Shown in pieces: positions 10,631 to 22,763 of a stretch of 64,000 nucleotides of DNA. The DNA comes from Semisulcospira habei (lineage: Eukaryota; Mollusca; Gastropoda; Semisulcospiridae): contig BTPG01000003.1 of assembly GCA_036245525.1 (NCBI GenBank), forward strand, positions 189,990,591-190,054,590, given 5' to 3'. The number at the start of each line of letters is the position of its first letter. Positions within the stretch are counted from its first letter, which is position 1. Under the pieces are notes generated by a model. That model saw only the letters and a list, made by a program, of their open reading frames with translations. It had not been told where the DNA came from and did not search any database. Both the position numbers and the translations under genes were made by a program.

Positions 10631-10697
10631 GCAAGAGGCACAGATTATCATGAGCACCTGCTTCAAGCACCAGCTCATGAGAATCTATGCCTCTTGC
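10631..10697. repeat. Family E hairpin
   Basis: The arms are GCAAGAGGCACAGATTATC and GAGAATCTATGCCTCTTGC, with a replaced tip (ACCTGCTTCAAGCACCAG). MITE ends were not securely located. Confidence 0.7.
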
Positions 10698-11213
10698 AGG
10701 TGCACGGTTCTGACTGAAAACCGCTCCGCACGCTACCAGTTCCATCGCCTCTACAACTACACTCACAAATTTACTCAATTTCTGGCGGATTAGTCCGAAA
10801 CAAGCAACGCAAAGAGTCACTTTGGGCACTATTCCCCACGGGTGTAACCCAGTAGGCGAGAGATCCTCGGGCCGACGTCGGCCGTTGTGGGCCCGATGGG
10901 TTTTTGCTTACTGGGAAGGGTCTTTATCATGACGGTTGCTTCCAGCGCCACGAAGAGTCCTCCGTGCCTTTAGTGAGTCCTGTTTCTTCACACCGTTTCA
11001 TCGTTTACTTGGACTTCGTGGCAGTCTTGCGACAGACAACATCCGCTGAACTTCAGCATCGTTTTGTCGTTGACATTGGTCCTCAGTGTACTCCGGCAAT
11101 CCCGCTCAGGTCCCCCACACACTACATGTATAGTGTGGCAAACAAGGTGTGGTTCGATCACGACAGATCAATGATGGTACCAAAAATATCAATGGACAAA
11201 ACTGAAATGGGCT

Positions 11214-11395
<182 letters not shown>

Positions 11396-11399
11396 ATAT

Positions 11400-12421
11400 A
11401 TATAATTAAAAAGAACTGAGTGAAGAAGTTAAGAAGGCAAACAGTGACGTATAGCCATTCCCCCACCTCCCCCCACCCCCACCCCCGTCCCCTTTTTATC
11501 TGGCCATACCTCATCTGCACGTGGTATGGCCGGTTGATCCTTTAACCACGCTGTCTTTCGGACGAGAAATATCTCCTATTGGTCCTACCTACACTGAAAT
11601 GCCCACTTGGACGGGACTTTCACCTGGGAACCTGGGCTGTGCTTTGTTTAGCAGCTTATATGGTGTCTTTTTACAGGCAAATATTGTTGTACTAGGAAAA
11701 ACTAGAATAGGCTAATATTGATACGGAGTTTGGATTCTGGCCTTGGGCGGAATAGATGTTTTCAAAACAGAAGTAGGTAAAAAACTGTGAAAAACTGTGA
11801 GTCTTTTGACACAGAGGGTGGATTAAAAAGCCCGGAAAAAAACTTGCAATGTCGCATGTTTATCCGAGCTTTTTATCCACTGTTCTCGTCGAAACACGTG
11901 AGGTTTTGGCCTACTTTTTGACGAGAGGTTATTGACCTACTTCTGATTATATATAAAAAAAAAAAACCTCAGCAGAACAGCGTCTATTGCACGTGTTCAG
12001 TACATATCGGTCACAACTTGCGGGCTCCCGACCCCTCTCCTCACTCCTCCCTTCTGATTTGATAACATCGACAACGTCTTCCTACGCCAATGGCAAAGGG
12101 CCACTGAGGAGACTTATTATGAGGATCTATGCCCCTCAAGCAGACAGGAGGTGGGTCTCCCTCACAGTAATGAATAAGGCAGAGGCCAGTTAATCACATC
12201 ATTCACCCCCTCACGTTTGCCGGTGGGCATTTGCACATTTAGAATTTCACGCGCCGCGTAAGGACGAAGATCATCGAATTGGATCAGCAAACTTCGCACA
12301 TCGCCCCTTGGGGTCCGCACCTCTGCCAAACTTAGTTACCGGACCTCGGTGTCCTAAAGGCTTCAAATAGTGGTCATCGTGGTAAACTCAGACCCCGTTC
12401 ATCGTTCAAAATGTAATGTCT
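11400..12421. other. No gene seen; one inverted motif
   Basis: A C-rich stretch lies at 11460-11490. A short inverted pair flanks 11818-11885 (GTGGATTAAAAAGC and GCTTTTTATCCAC). No coding signature was found. Confidence 0.4.
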
Positions 12422-12805
12422 GCAAGAGGCATAGACTATCACGAGCCTCTGCAAAGCAGGGGCTCGTGACAGTATAATTATGCCTCTTGCTGGTATGGGT
12501 TGGTACCAGTTTGCATCTCTGCTCCATAAACGGAGGTTACGATGCAGACAGTCATGAAAGTACTCTAGCAAATCGTTATCATCTGCAAGAGGTACAGACT
12601 CGCATGAGCCCCTGCAGTCGCAGGGACCCGTGACAGTCTATGCCTCTTGCAGCAGTGGGCTGGTTCCACTTGCATCTCTGGTCATTCAACCACGAAGAAA
12701 TCATAATCAAAGTACGTCGTCCAAAGTTAATTAACACCACCTGCACGAGACATAGGCTGTTATGAGTTCCCGCAGTCGCAGTGGCACATGCGATCGCCGT
12801 AGAAG
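12422..12805. repeat. Family E tandem array, three units
   Basis: Hairpins begin at 12422, 12584 and 12743, giving a period of about 160 bp. Units 1 and 2 have long paired arms (GCAAGAGGCATAGAC, GCAAGAGGTACAGAC with TATGCCTCTTGC). The third is degraded. The spacers share TGGTACCAGTTTGCATCTCT-like sequence and an AAACGGAGG motif, so the hairpin plus its flank was duplicated as a unit. Confidence 0.7.
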
Positions 12806-13116
12806 ATTGATTCTATACCTAGGCACATGTGCATCTTCGTTGTTTTAAACGGAGGTCGCCGAGCACACCGATCGGACAACCAGCAAATTTCCTCTTGCAA
12901 CCATTTTTTCACCACTATTCAAGAAGCACATAATCTCATGAACACTAAAGCCACATGAGACTGGGAGAAACAATGCATCTTGCTAGATATTAGTGCCTTT
13001 TTGCTTGCAACTCCTCTACTTCCCAAACGGTTAAGATGATCTGGGTTTAAGCCTGTGTCTACATCATCACAATTCATGGGACACCCATCAGAAGATGTAA
13101 AGTACCGTCCAAAGGT

Positions 13117-13350
13117 TAAACGCGACAGCCTTGGGACGACACAAATTCTGTATCGGAAATCTTCATTAATTCAACGCCAAAGAACCTTAGTCGTCCAAGG
13201 AACAGCAGACGCAAAATGGTGTCAGCGAAGGCATAGATCCTTATGCGTCCCCGCAGTTGCAAGTGGATCGATCTTTGTCTCTTGTAGTTGGATCGCACAC
13301 GCTTTTTTTTGATAGCGAAAGGGTTAAACACGACAACCTTGGGACGTCAC
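13117..13350. mobile_element. Family E element flanked by near-repeats
   Basis: A reversed E body (AATCTTCATTAATTCAACG, GTCCAAGGAACA) leads to a degraded hairpin at about 13222-13290. The sequence TTAAACRCGACARCCTTGGG occurs at both 13117 and 13324, so either a second E unit starts there or the flank was duplicated. Confidence 0.5.
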
Positions 13351-13519
13351 AGAACCGCCAGAGGATAACTCGAAAATTGACTGACCACCATTTTGTCTCA
13401 TCAGTCCTCAGCAACCGCCTCCCATCTGAAAAAATAACCCACCCAAAAACCAAAAACAAAACAAAACCAAAGAAACAACTAAACGTACAACCCATAGACA
13501 TATCCTCAGGATTTGTTGC

Positions 13520-14585
13520 AGGCTGTGAATGCGTGCTTACAAAAAGTGTACAGCCGCGACTCTTGCTATTGGTCGGTGTTTGCAAGTGTCACAACGTAGA
13601 TCCGCGACTCTTGCTATTGGTTGGTGTTTGGATGTGTCACGGTGTACAACCGTGACTGTTGCTATAGTTGGTGTTTGGATGTGTCACGGCTGCATAAACG
13701 ACTCTATTGGTTGGTGTAAGGAAGTGTAGAATAGCGACTCTTGCTGTTGGTTGGTGCTTGGAAATTTCACAGCGTAGAACCGCGACTCTTGCTATTGGTT
13801 GGTGTTTGGTAGTGTCACTGCGTACAAGCGCAGCTCTTGTTATTGGTTGGTATTTGGATGTGTCACGGCGTAGATCCACGAATCTAATTATTTATTGTTT
13901 GGTGTTTGGAAGTGACACGATGTAGATTCACGATTCTTGCTATTGGTTAGTGTTTGGATGTGTCACGGCGTAGAGACGCGACTCTTGCTATTGGTTAGTG
14001 TTTGGATGTGTCACGGCGTAGATCCACGACTCTTGCTATTGTGTGGTATTTGGAAGTGTCACGGCATAGATCCATGACTCTTGCTATTGGTTGGTGTTTA
14101 GATGTGTCACGGCGTAGATCCACGACTCTTGCTATTGTTTGGTGTTTGCTAGTGTCACTGCGTAGATCCGCGACTCTTGCTATTGATTGGTGTTTCCTAG
14201 TGTCACAGGGTAGATCCACGACTCTTGCTAGGGATGGTGTTTAGATGTGTCACGGCTTAGATCCACGACTCTTGCTATTGGTTGGTGTTTGCTAGTGTCA
14301 CAGCGAAGATCCACGACTCTTGCTATTGGTTGGTGTTTGCTAGTGTCACAGCGTAGATCTACGACTCTTGCTATTGGTTGGTGTTTGGTAGTGTCGCAGC
14401 GTAGATCCACAACTTATTGCTGTAGGTTGGTGTTTGGATGTGTCACGGACCGATCCACGACTCTTGCTGTTGTTTGGTGTTGGATGTGTCACGGCATATA
14501 TCCGCGGCTTTTGCTGTTGGTTTGTGTTTTGATGTGTCAGGGCGTAGATCCACGACACTTGCTATTGGTTGGTGTTTGGATGTGT
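13520..14585. repeat. 48-bp minisatellite, left block
   Basis: This tandem array has a 48-bp unit built around GACTCTTGCTATTGGTTGGT and TGTCACGGCGTAGATCCAC; length suggests about 20 units. Because 48 is divisible by 3 the array stays open over long runs on both strands (16-residue periods such as STTLAIGWCL). I take those frames as a consequence of periodicity, not a gene. Unit variants differ mainly at GGATG versus GCTAG after GTTT. Confidence 0.9.
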
Positions 14586-14639
14586 AAAGATCTGGAAAGA
14601 TCTGGATCTGGAAACATGGAGATCTGGAGATCTGGAAAC

Positions 14640-16345
14640 ATGGAGGCCCAGCACTGCACAACAAGCTCCACGACCTCTTTCTCTGCTGCTGGGAGGAAGG
14701 AACACTACCAAAAGATCTCCGTGATGCAGTCGTTATCACCCTGTACAAGAACAAAGGCGAAAAGTCTGACTGTTCCATCTATCGGGGAATTACCCTGCTG
14801 TCCATTGCTGGGAAAATCCTTGCAAGGCTGCTCCTGAATCGGCTGGTACCTGCCATCGCTGAAGACCAACTCCCAGAGGGCCAGTGTGGCTTCAGAGCAA
14901 ACAGGAGCACCACCGATATGGTCTTTGTGCTGAGACAGCTACAGGAGAAGTGCCGCGAGCAGAACAAAGGGCTGTACGTAACATTTGTCGACCTAACAAA
15001 AGCGTTCGACACTGTGAGCAGGCAAGGCATGTGGCAGATCCTGGAGCGACTTGGCTGTCCCCCAAAGTTCCTCAACATGATTGTCCAGCTACACGAGGAC
15101 CAGCAAGGCCAGGTCAGACTCAACAATGACCTCTCAGAACCATTTCCTATTCTCAACGGCGTAAAGCAGGGCTGCGTGCTGGCACCGACCCTCTTCACCA
15201 TCTTTTTTAGCATGATGTTGAAGCAGGCCACAGTGGACCTCGATGATGACGATGCAGTGTACATCAGGTATCGTCTCGATGGCAGCCTGTTCAATCTCAG
15301 ACGACTGCAGGCCCACACGAAAACCCTAGACCAACTGATTCGTGAGCTGCTTTTTGCTGATGATGCTGCCCTCGTTGCACACACAGAGAGAGCCCTGCAG
15401 CGCATCACGTCTTGCTTCGCAGATGCTGCCCAGCACTTTGGACTCGAGGTCAGTCTGAAAAAGACAGAGGTCCTCCATCAGCCGGCACCCAAGACAGTGT
15501 ATCGCCCTCCTCACATCACCATTGGCGAGTCTGAACTAAAGTCAGTGCACCAGTTTACTTACCTTGGCTGCATTATCACGTCGGACGCCAAGCAAGCTGG
15601 ACAAGGAGCTGGACAGCAGGCTGGCAAAAGCGAACAGCGCTTTCGGGCGACTTTTCAAGCGGGTGTGGCACAATCAACAGCTGAAAACAGGCACCAAGAT
15701 CAGCGTGTACAGAGCTGTGGTCCTCACCACCCTGCTGTATGGTTCCGAGTCCTGGGCCCTCTACCGCAGCCAACTACGACTCCTCGAACGCTTCCACCAG
15801 CGCTGCCTGCGTACCATCCTGGGCATTCACTGGAGTGACTATGTCACCAACGTCGAGGTCCTTGAACAGGCTGAAACTGTGAGCATCGAGGCTTTGCTGC
15901 TGCGGACACAGCTCCGCTGGGCGGGGCATGTCTCCAGGATGGAGGATCTTCGCCTACCAAAGATCACCCTGTTCGGCGAGCTTGCTACTGGACACCGTGA
16001 CAGAGGGGCACCAAAGAAGAGATACAAAGACTGTCTCAAGAAGTCACTGCCAAATCGACCACCACCAGTGGTCTTCGCTTGCTGCGGACCGTGACACCTG
16101 GCGCTCCACCATTTACAAGGCAGCTGTCTCCTTTGAGGACTCTCACAGAGCTAGCCTTAAGGACAAGCGGCTCAGGAGAAAAAACAGAGATGCCGCAGCT
16201 CAGAACCCTGGCCATACCTTCCCCTGCAGCCACTGCGGTCGAACCTGCCTGTCTCGGATTGGCCTCCGCAGCCACGAACAAGCCTGCAGACGTCGTGGGC
16301 AACTCCTATAAAATCTTCGTTCGCGAAGTCAAGCCAAGAGAGAGA
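14640..16345 (+). pseudogene. LINE with C-terminal zinc finger, 5' truncated and frameshifted
   Basis: The region encodes the RT and C-terminal part of a non-LTR retrotransposon: [11 protein letters not shown], then GFRANRSTTDMVFVLRQLQ, FVDLTKAFDTVS, NGVKQGCVLAPTLFTIFF and the catalytic LLFADDAALV. The frame shifts near 15590, continuing as KLDKELDSRLAKANSAFGRL, and shifts again near 16045. The end encodes a C2H2-like finger (FPCSHCGRTCLSRIGLRSHE). The 3' terminus carries a small hairpin CTTCGTTCGCGAAG. It is inserted into the 48-bp minisatellite. Its LINE clade was not assigned. It is dead by frameshift. Confidence 0.85.
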
Positions 16346-17290
16346 GAGGGCGTAGATCCGCGACTCTTTCTATTGGTTAGTGTTTGGATATGGCACGGCA
16401 TAGATCCACGACTCTTGCTATTGGTTGGTTTTTGGATATGTCACGGCGTAGATCCAAGCATCTTTCTATTGTTGGTGTTTGGATGTGTCACGACGTAGAT
16501 CCACGACTCTTGCTATTGGTTGGCGTTTAGATGTTTCACGGCATTCTTGCTATTGATTGGTGTTTCCTAGTGTCACAGGGTAGATCCACGACTCTTGCTA
16601 GGGATGGTGTTTAGATGTGTCACGGCTTAGATCCACGAATCTTGCTATTGATTGGTGTTTGCTAGTGTCACAGCATAGATCCACGACTCTTGCTATTGGT
16701 TGGTGTTTGGATGTGTCACAGGATAGATCTACGACTCTTGTTATTGGTTGGTGTTTGCTAGTGTGACAGCTTAGATCTACGACTCTTGCTATTGGTTGGT
16801 GTTTGCTAGTGTCACAGCGTAGATCAGACTCTTCCTATTGGTTGGTGTTTGGATGTGGCACAGGGTAGATCTACGACTCTTGTTATTGGTTGGTGTTTGC
16901 TAGTGTCGCAGCGTAGATCCACGACTCTTGCTATTGGTTGGTGTTTGGATGTGTCACAAGGTAGATCTACCGACTTTTGTTATTGGTTGGTGTTTTCTAG
17001 TGTGACAGCTTAGATCCACGACTCTTGCTATTGGTTGGTGTTTGGATGTGTCACAGGGTAGATCTACGACTCTTGTAATTGGTTGGTGTTTGCTAGTGTG
17101 ACAGCTTAGATCTACGACTCTTGCTTTACTGTTGGTGTTTGGGTATCCACGACTCTTGTTATTGGTTGGTGCTTGGATGAGTCACGGGGTAGAAACGCGA
17201 CTCTTGCAATTGGTTGGTGTTTGCTAGTGTCACAGCGTAGATCTACGACACTTACTATTGGTTGGTGTTTGGAAGTGTCAGAGCAGTGAT
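16345..17290. repeat. 48-bp minisatellite, right block
   Basis: This continues the 48-bp array after the LINE, about 19-20 units by length. The segment at about 16548-16640 (unusual short unit GCTAGGGATGGTG) is almost identical to 14178-14265 in the left block. This shows an internal higher-order duplication. Confidence 0.9.
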
Positions 17291-17324
17291 TAGGTTAAAA
17301 CAGACGACACTTTCAGCCCTAACC

Positions 17325-17416
17325 TCAACCCCTTGACTGCTACTGACGATACCGTTCGGCGGAAAGGACGCGTCTTTTTCGCCGATAGCTATCGTCAGTA
17401 GCAGTTCAGGGGTTAA
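17325..17416. mobile_element. Family D-like TTAA hairpin
   Basis: TCAA (17325) and TTAA (17413-17416) bound a 92-bp palindrome with ends CCCCTTGACTGCTACTGACG and CGTCAGTAGCAGTTCAGGGG. The loop is long and unpaired. Its 92-bp length equals the D copy at 46400-46491. Confidence 0.7.
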
Positions 17417-17647
17417 TTACACTGCACAGTTCCTTTATGCCAGAAATAAATACAGATCAAATCAGCAGCGGTCCTGGTAAATCAAAGAGGGACAGCTGCA
17501 CTGCGCCTGTGTTGGCCAGTGATCAGGTCGCACTCCCTATCGTGTGCACGAGGTTTACGTCAAGAGACATTTGAGTTTTATTTTTTAAAAATTCAATATA
17601 TCTGCATTTTGAGAATGTCGTTAGGAATTATAGTCAGTGTTCTTCCA

Positions 17648-17730
17648 ACTGTTAGTAGGGCTTTTTGTCGCGATGATTCCTGCAGGAATCATCGCGACAA
17701 AAAGTGCTACTGATAGCCAAAGGATATTAC
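17648..17730. mobile_element. Family D hairpin adjoining a family B MITE
   Basis: The palindrome ACTGTTAGTAGGGCTTTTTG / CAAAAAGTGCTACTGATAG surrounds a perfect GATTCCTGCAGGAATC tip. Its right boundary (TTAC, from TTAA) is also the left boundary of the next MITE. Confidence 0.7.
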
Positions 17731-20700
17731 TTCATTCAGCCCCGACTCAAAACAGCAAGATATGGATCGAGCATGATAGTTCCAGGGTGGTGCCAGAAAA
17801 GCTTGGCGTCCATAGGCTCCAAGCTTTTCTGGCACCACCCTTGAACTATCATGCTCGATCTGGCTCTAGAATTGTAATACAGTCCTTCAAAAGGCAACTT
17901 CAAAATTTGGGGATTTCGGTCCTGGGGTGGAATGTGTTCCTCGCGCTGGGACCATATGGCGTTGAGGCGCGTCCCCTGGGTGGTGGATAGGGGGTCCCTA
18001 GCGAGAGGGGTGCACCGAATGAAATAAGGTGCCGTGAACCAACATGATCTAAGGGAAGGTAACCCCGACAGAAAAAGCCCTGGTCCTCCTAGTAAGAGGG
18101 TTGGGCGTAGGGGTAGCTTCCCCATCCTGCAAATAAGGAAATAGCTACAAAAACGCTGACGAAAAGACAAACAGCAATTCCTTTCCTAGAAGTAGGAAGG
18201 TTCTTCTACCAGAAGATTTATGACATCGTGTGGTGAAAGCCGGAAATCTTCGGAAGCCACAGGACCGAGCCGCCTCTCTCTATCCAGGGACACAACCATG
18301 GGCACATGGAATATCAAGACCATGTAACAGAGCGGCAAGGCCGCCCAGATAGCAGCGGAAATGCAAAAGTACAACCTTTCCCTGCTAGGTATCAGTGAAG
18401 CCAGATGGACGCAGTCTGGCCAGGAAAGGCTGTTAAGTGGGGAGATGATTCTGTATTCAGGTCATGAAGAGGAGAATGCCCCCCCCCCATACAGAAGGAG
18501 TAGCATTCATGCTGTCACCAGTGGCACAGAGAGCCTTGATGGGCTGGGAACCTCTTGGGCCAAGAATTATCATAGCAGCCTTTAGAACCAATAAAAAGAT
18601 CACAGCTGAACGTCATCCAGTGTTATGCGCCCACTAATGACAGTGACGAGGAAGAGAGACAAGAGTTCTATGACCGACTAAAGAGTGCTGTGGACAAATG
18701 TGCGGAGCGAGACATCACCATCGTCATGGGCGATTTTAGTGCCAAAATAGGGCAGAACAACACCGGATACAAAGAGGTGATGGGGAGACAGGGACTAGGG
18801 GAGATGAGTGAGAACGGGGAGAGGTTTGTAGACTTTTTTTTGCTCTAAACAAACTTGTCATTGGAGGCAGCATCTTCCCACACAGAAGAATACACAAAGC
18901 AACGTGGGTCTCACCTGACCATACTACAGAGAACCAAAATAGACCATATCTGCATTAGCACGAGATTTAGAAGATCCCTTCAAGATGTTCGAGTGAGGAG
19001 GGGAGCAGATGTCGCCTCAGACCACCTTCTGCTTACCTAAAGAATAAAGTCCAAGTTAAAGAAAAGTTGTACAGAGACAACAAGAAGACAGCGCTATAAT
19101 GTAATCCTTCTGAGAGAGACTGGAGTGAGAGAAGAGCTCAAACTGGTGCTGTCCAACCGGTTTCAAGCGCTACAGGAGCTAGTAAATGAAGAGAAGGCGG
19201 TCACCACAGAGCAGCAGTGGAAGGCAGTTAGAGAGGCGCTGAACTCAACCTGCAAAGACACTGTAGGGTTCAGGAAACACCATCACAAGGACTGGCTGTC
19301 GGCACAGACCTTGAAGAAGATAGAAGTGAGGAAGCAGAAGAAAGCAGTTGTTAACAACAGTCGCACGAGAGCAGCCAAAGCAAGGGCACAGGAGGAATAC
19401 TCGGAAGCCAACCGCGAGGTGAAGAGGAGTATCAGGGTAGACAAGAGGGCCTACACAGACAGCCTGGCAGCAGAGGCAGAAAAGGCAGCAGGCAGCGGCA
19501 ACATGAAACAGCTCTACGACATTACCAGAAGATTGTCGGGCAAGTATGGCCATACAGAAAGACCAGTAAAAGACAAAGAAGGCAAGCCTATTGCGACAGA
19601 GCAGACCAACTCGACAGATGGGCCGAGTATTTTGAAGAATTGCTGAACAGACCCAGCCCACCCGACCCCCCAGACATCCAGCCAGCAGAGACCGACCTAC
19701 CAATACCAATCAGCTGTGACAGACCCAGCCGGGAAGAGATCAGAAGAGCAGTGGCATTTTTGAAGAACGGCAAAGCAGCAGGGCCAGATGGCATCCCAGC
19801 GGAGTATCTAAAAGCAGACCTAGAGACAAGAGTAGAGATGCTGTACCCACTGTTTGGAAAGATCTGGGAAGAGGAGGTAATGCCGACTGACTGGAAGGAA
19901 GGGTACCTAATCAAGCTTCCCAAGAAAGGCGACCTCAACAAGTGTTCCAATTACAGAGGAATCCCCTTGCTGTCAGTACCAGGAAAGGTCTTCAACAGGA
20001 TCATCCTGGAGAGAATGAAGAGCTCCGTTGACCCCCAGCTGAGAGACCAGCAAGCAGGATTCAGGAAAAAAACCGATCATGTACAGACCAGATCGCCACT
20101 CTCCGCATCATCGTGGAACAGTCTCTGGAGTGGAGCTCCCCGCTGTACGTCAACTTTGTGGATTACGAAAAAGCATTTGACAGCGTGGACCGAGAGACTC
20201 TGTGGAAATTCCTACGACACTACGGTGTACCCACAAAGCTCGTGCAGCGACGATGGCATGACATGTCACGTGATCCACGAAGGGCACTTCACCAGGGAGC
20301 TCCAGGTCAGAACCGGTGTCAGGCAGGGGTGTTTGCTGACTCCGTTTCTCTTCCTACTGGCCATAGACTGGGTCATGAAGAGGACCACAGAGCACAGACG
20401 AAGTGGAATACAGTGGACACAGCTTGACGACCTCGATTTTGCAGACGACTGGGCTTTACTGTCCCACACACATCAACAAATGCAGGACAAGACCACGAGG
20501 CTTGCTGACATCTCGTCTCAAGTGGGCCTCACCATCCACAAACAGAAAACAAAGACAATGAGGCTGAACGCAACCAGGGAAGAACCAGTTTTGCTTGCTG
20601 GCACCCCGTTGGAGGAGGTGGAGTCTTCACCTATCTCGGGAGCATCATAGACAAAAAAGGCGGCACTGATGCAAATGTCAGAGCACGAATCGGTAAAGCC

Positions 20701-21235
20701 AGAACAGCCTTTCTCCAGTTGAAAAAAGTGTGGAGTTCCAGAGAGCTGTCACAACACACCAAAGTCCGGATTTTCAACTCCAATGTAAAAGGAGAACATA
20801 TGGAGCAGATACTTGGAGATTGACAAAAACACAGTCAACAGAGTACAGATCTTCATAAACAGTTGCCTTAGAAGAATTTTGAAAATCCTCTGGCCAGAGA
20901 AGATCAGCAACGTCAGACTCTGGGAGAGAACAGAGCAGATAACAGCAGAGAATGAAATTGGGCGAAGAAGATGAGAATGGATTGGTCACAGTCTGAGAAA
21001 GCCAGCTTCGAGTATCACTAGGCAGGCATTGTCGTGGAACCCCCAGGGAAAGAGGAAAAGAGGCAGGCCGAGAAACACCTGGCGTCGAGACCTCCATGCA
21101 GACATCAAGAGACTGGGAACCACCTGGAGTAAAATCGAAGGAGAAACACAGGACAGGAGTCGCTGGAGGTCTCTCGTCGACGGCCTATACCCGGGTAGGG
21201 GTGACAGGCGTAAGTAAGTAAGTGGAATGTGTTAA
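17727..21235. mobile_element. Family B MITE split by an RTE retrotransposon
   Basis: The left part (17727-17938) starts TTAC-TTCATTCAGCCCCGAC and contains the hairpin with GAAAAGC / GCTTTTC matched in both arms. The sequence is then interrupted by the RTE at 17939-21221. It resumes as GTGGAATGTGTTAA, with TTAA at 21232-21235. The 12-bp GTGGAATGTGTT on both sides is the RTE target duplication, so the RTE landed within the last bases of this MITE. Confidence 0.8.
17939..21221 (+). pseudogene. SR2-like RTE retrotransposon, full-length but dead
   Basis: The copy starts CCTCGCGCTGGGACC, as does the minus-strand copy at 33690-36992, and ends in a (GTAA)n tail. It is flanked by a 12-bp target duplication. 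Coding remnants include an endonuclease (MGTWNIKTM, then a stop, then [11 protein letters not shown]), [50 protein letters not shown] and [13 protein letters not shown]. The C-terminus is intact to GRGDRRK. Damage includes TAA at about 18325, a C-run frameshift near 18481 and shifts near 20070 and 20250. Similarity to schistosome SR2/RTE proteins is from memory. Confidence 0.9.
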
Positions 21236-21399
21236 GCTCTTACAAAGCCTTGAATGTTGGATACAATTTTGAACAGAAGTTGGATTTTTTCCTCCTGTTA
21301 TAACGTGAAATAACTGACGATTGAGAATCGACTTCTGAACAGTATGTGCGAGGTACGGTAGATGGATCAACGATTAACCTTTTCACTGTCAGTGGTGGC

Positions 21400-21570
21400 A
21401 GCTAAATTGGCGCTTCCCAAATCTTTGTTAATTCTAAATATGAAGGGCGCAAAGTTGTGTAAGCAAGAGGTGTAGATCCTCATGAGCCCCAGCAGTTGCC
21501 GGGGACTCATGAAGATCTATGTCTCTTGCATCTGGATGGTATTCAGTTTTCTCTCGTCAGTAAATGGGTT
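21400..21570. repeat. Family E element with hairpin
   Basis: The hairpin at 21463-21529 pairs GCAAGAGGTGTAGATCC with GATCTATGTCTCTTGC, with tip CCCCAGCAGTTGCCGGGG. Flanking TTTTCACTGTCAGTGG and GTAAATGGGTTAA resemble E ends. Confidence 0.7.
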
Positions 21571-21756
21571 AAAAAGTCCACCGTGATAGCTTATTATTTT
21601 TGCCCCTCTAAAGACACCGCCGTTGAGCTACAATTCCTGCAGCTCTTGGTGTATGCAGTCAGATTTTGGAAGTACATGTATAAAGGTCGTTGATTGGTTA
21701 GTTTGGGGTTTACAGTCCACGGCACCGACGTGATAGTGGACGGCCCTGACGGGCGG

Positions 21757-22180
21757 GTTATAATAAATAAATAAATCAGCCCATTAAATAGGAGCTTTAT
21801 CCCAATTGAAAATCGGCTCAGAGCGCCGCCGCGAACTGAACCCAACAAGCACGCTCACGTGAATCACGCGCTTTCACTCACACACTGTATATAAACACGG
21901 AACATTCAATTGGGGCTAAGGACAAGCTGAAGCGAGCTACTGAAGTTTTGGAAATTCAAATCATTTATATTTGAAATTTGATTAAGTGGGCTGAAATTGA
22001 TATCAAAGTCGTGGGGGAGGAAGAGCCGGAGTACCCGGAGAAACAACACCCGACGGTCCGCATGAATTATCGGGACACTTACTAGAGGAGAAAAGTCCGA
22101 CGCCGGAACCGAGTATCGAACCTCGCACCTCTAGCATTAGTGGCAGGCACTTTTACCGCTACGCTCTAGACAGCCCCCGG
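21757..22180 (-). mobile_element. tRNA-derived SINE, second copy
   Basis: This minus-strand element matches 4868-5279 along its length (shared body AAAATCGGCTC, CACGCTCACGTGAATCACGC). The A-box region is GTAGCGGTAAAAGTGCC and the B box GAGGTTCGATACTCGG. The tail is (ATTT)n, seen as AATAAATAAATAAAT at about 21758-21774. Confidence 0.75.
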
Positions 22181-22334
22181 GTACAGGGAAATCTTTTGCC
22201 TATGGAATACGACCTAAACACTGATCAATTTCGGCGCACTGCAACTGTGCCACTTTGATTTACCATGACCTTTCAACGGGACATGCTATTGAACAATCCC
22301 GTCTTTTTTCTCTGGATTGCGAGTCTAGCTACCA

Positions 22335-22425
22335 GGGCCGGGACGGAGACTCGAACCCACGACCCGGCGATTCCTTTCGCTCTCTTTCGCTCCGATGCTT
22401 AACCGCCTGAGCGATTTCGGACTCT
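22335..22425 (-). mobile_element. tRNA-like SINE head
   Basis: The minus strand reads GAGTCCGAAATCGCTCAGG, CGGTTAAGC (A box) and GTGGGTTCGAGTCTCCG (B box). It resembles a class II tRNA-derived promoter, but no full cloverleaf is present. Confidence 0.55.
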
Positions 22426-22449
22426 CAAGGGTCGTTAACTAACTAACTA

Positions 22450-22666
22450 TTAACCCATTGTGTCCCATGTACAAAATCCCCACATTTTGGAGTTGTCCTC
22501 CGAGGACTGACTGCATTCCAATTAACAAGCCAGATCGAGGATGATAGTTCAAGGGTGGTGCCAGAATAGCTTGGCGCCTATGGGCGCCAAGCTATCTTGG
22601 CACCACCCTTGAACTATATTGGTCAATCTGTATCTTGCTGTGGTGTGTCGGGACTGAATGAGTTAA
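22450..22666. mobile_element. Family B TTAA MITE
   Basis: TTAA lies at 22450-22453 and 22663-22666. The ends are CCCATTGTGTCCCATG and GTGTCGGGACTGAATGAG. The hairpin AGTTCAAGGGTGGTGCCAG is almost perfect, with tip GGCGCCTATGGGCGCC. Confidence 0.85.
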
Positions 22667-22763
22667 GTTTTACGTCCTTTGGCACAAAATGTGATCAAGG
22701 ATGGACGGGTCGATAAGCGGGTCGCTGTATATATAGCTAACAGGTTCCATGGGAGCGAAATAT

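Noticed and set aside
12422..12805. CRISPR-like array (palindromic repeats with spacers)
   Set aside because: Repeats are long hairpins of a dispersed eukaryotic MITE family with homologous spacers, and the genome is clearly eukaryotic.
13520..14558. Long frames of 16-residue repeats on both strands, as in a repetitive secreted protein
   Set aside because: The unit is a 48-bp minisatellite. Frames exist on both strands, lack consistent start context, and are broken by short units.
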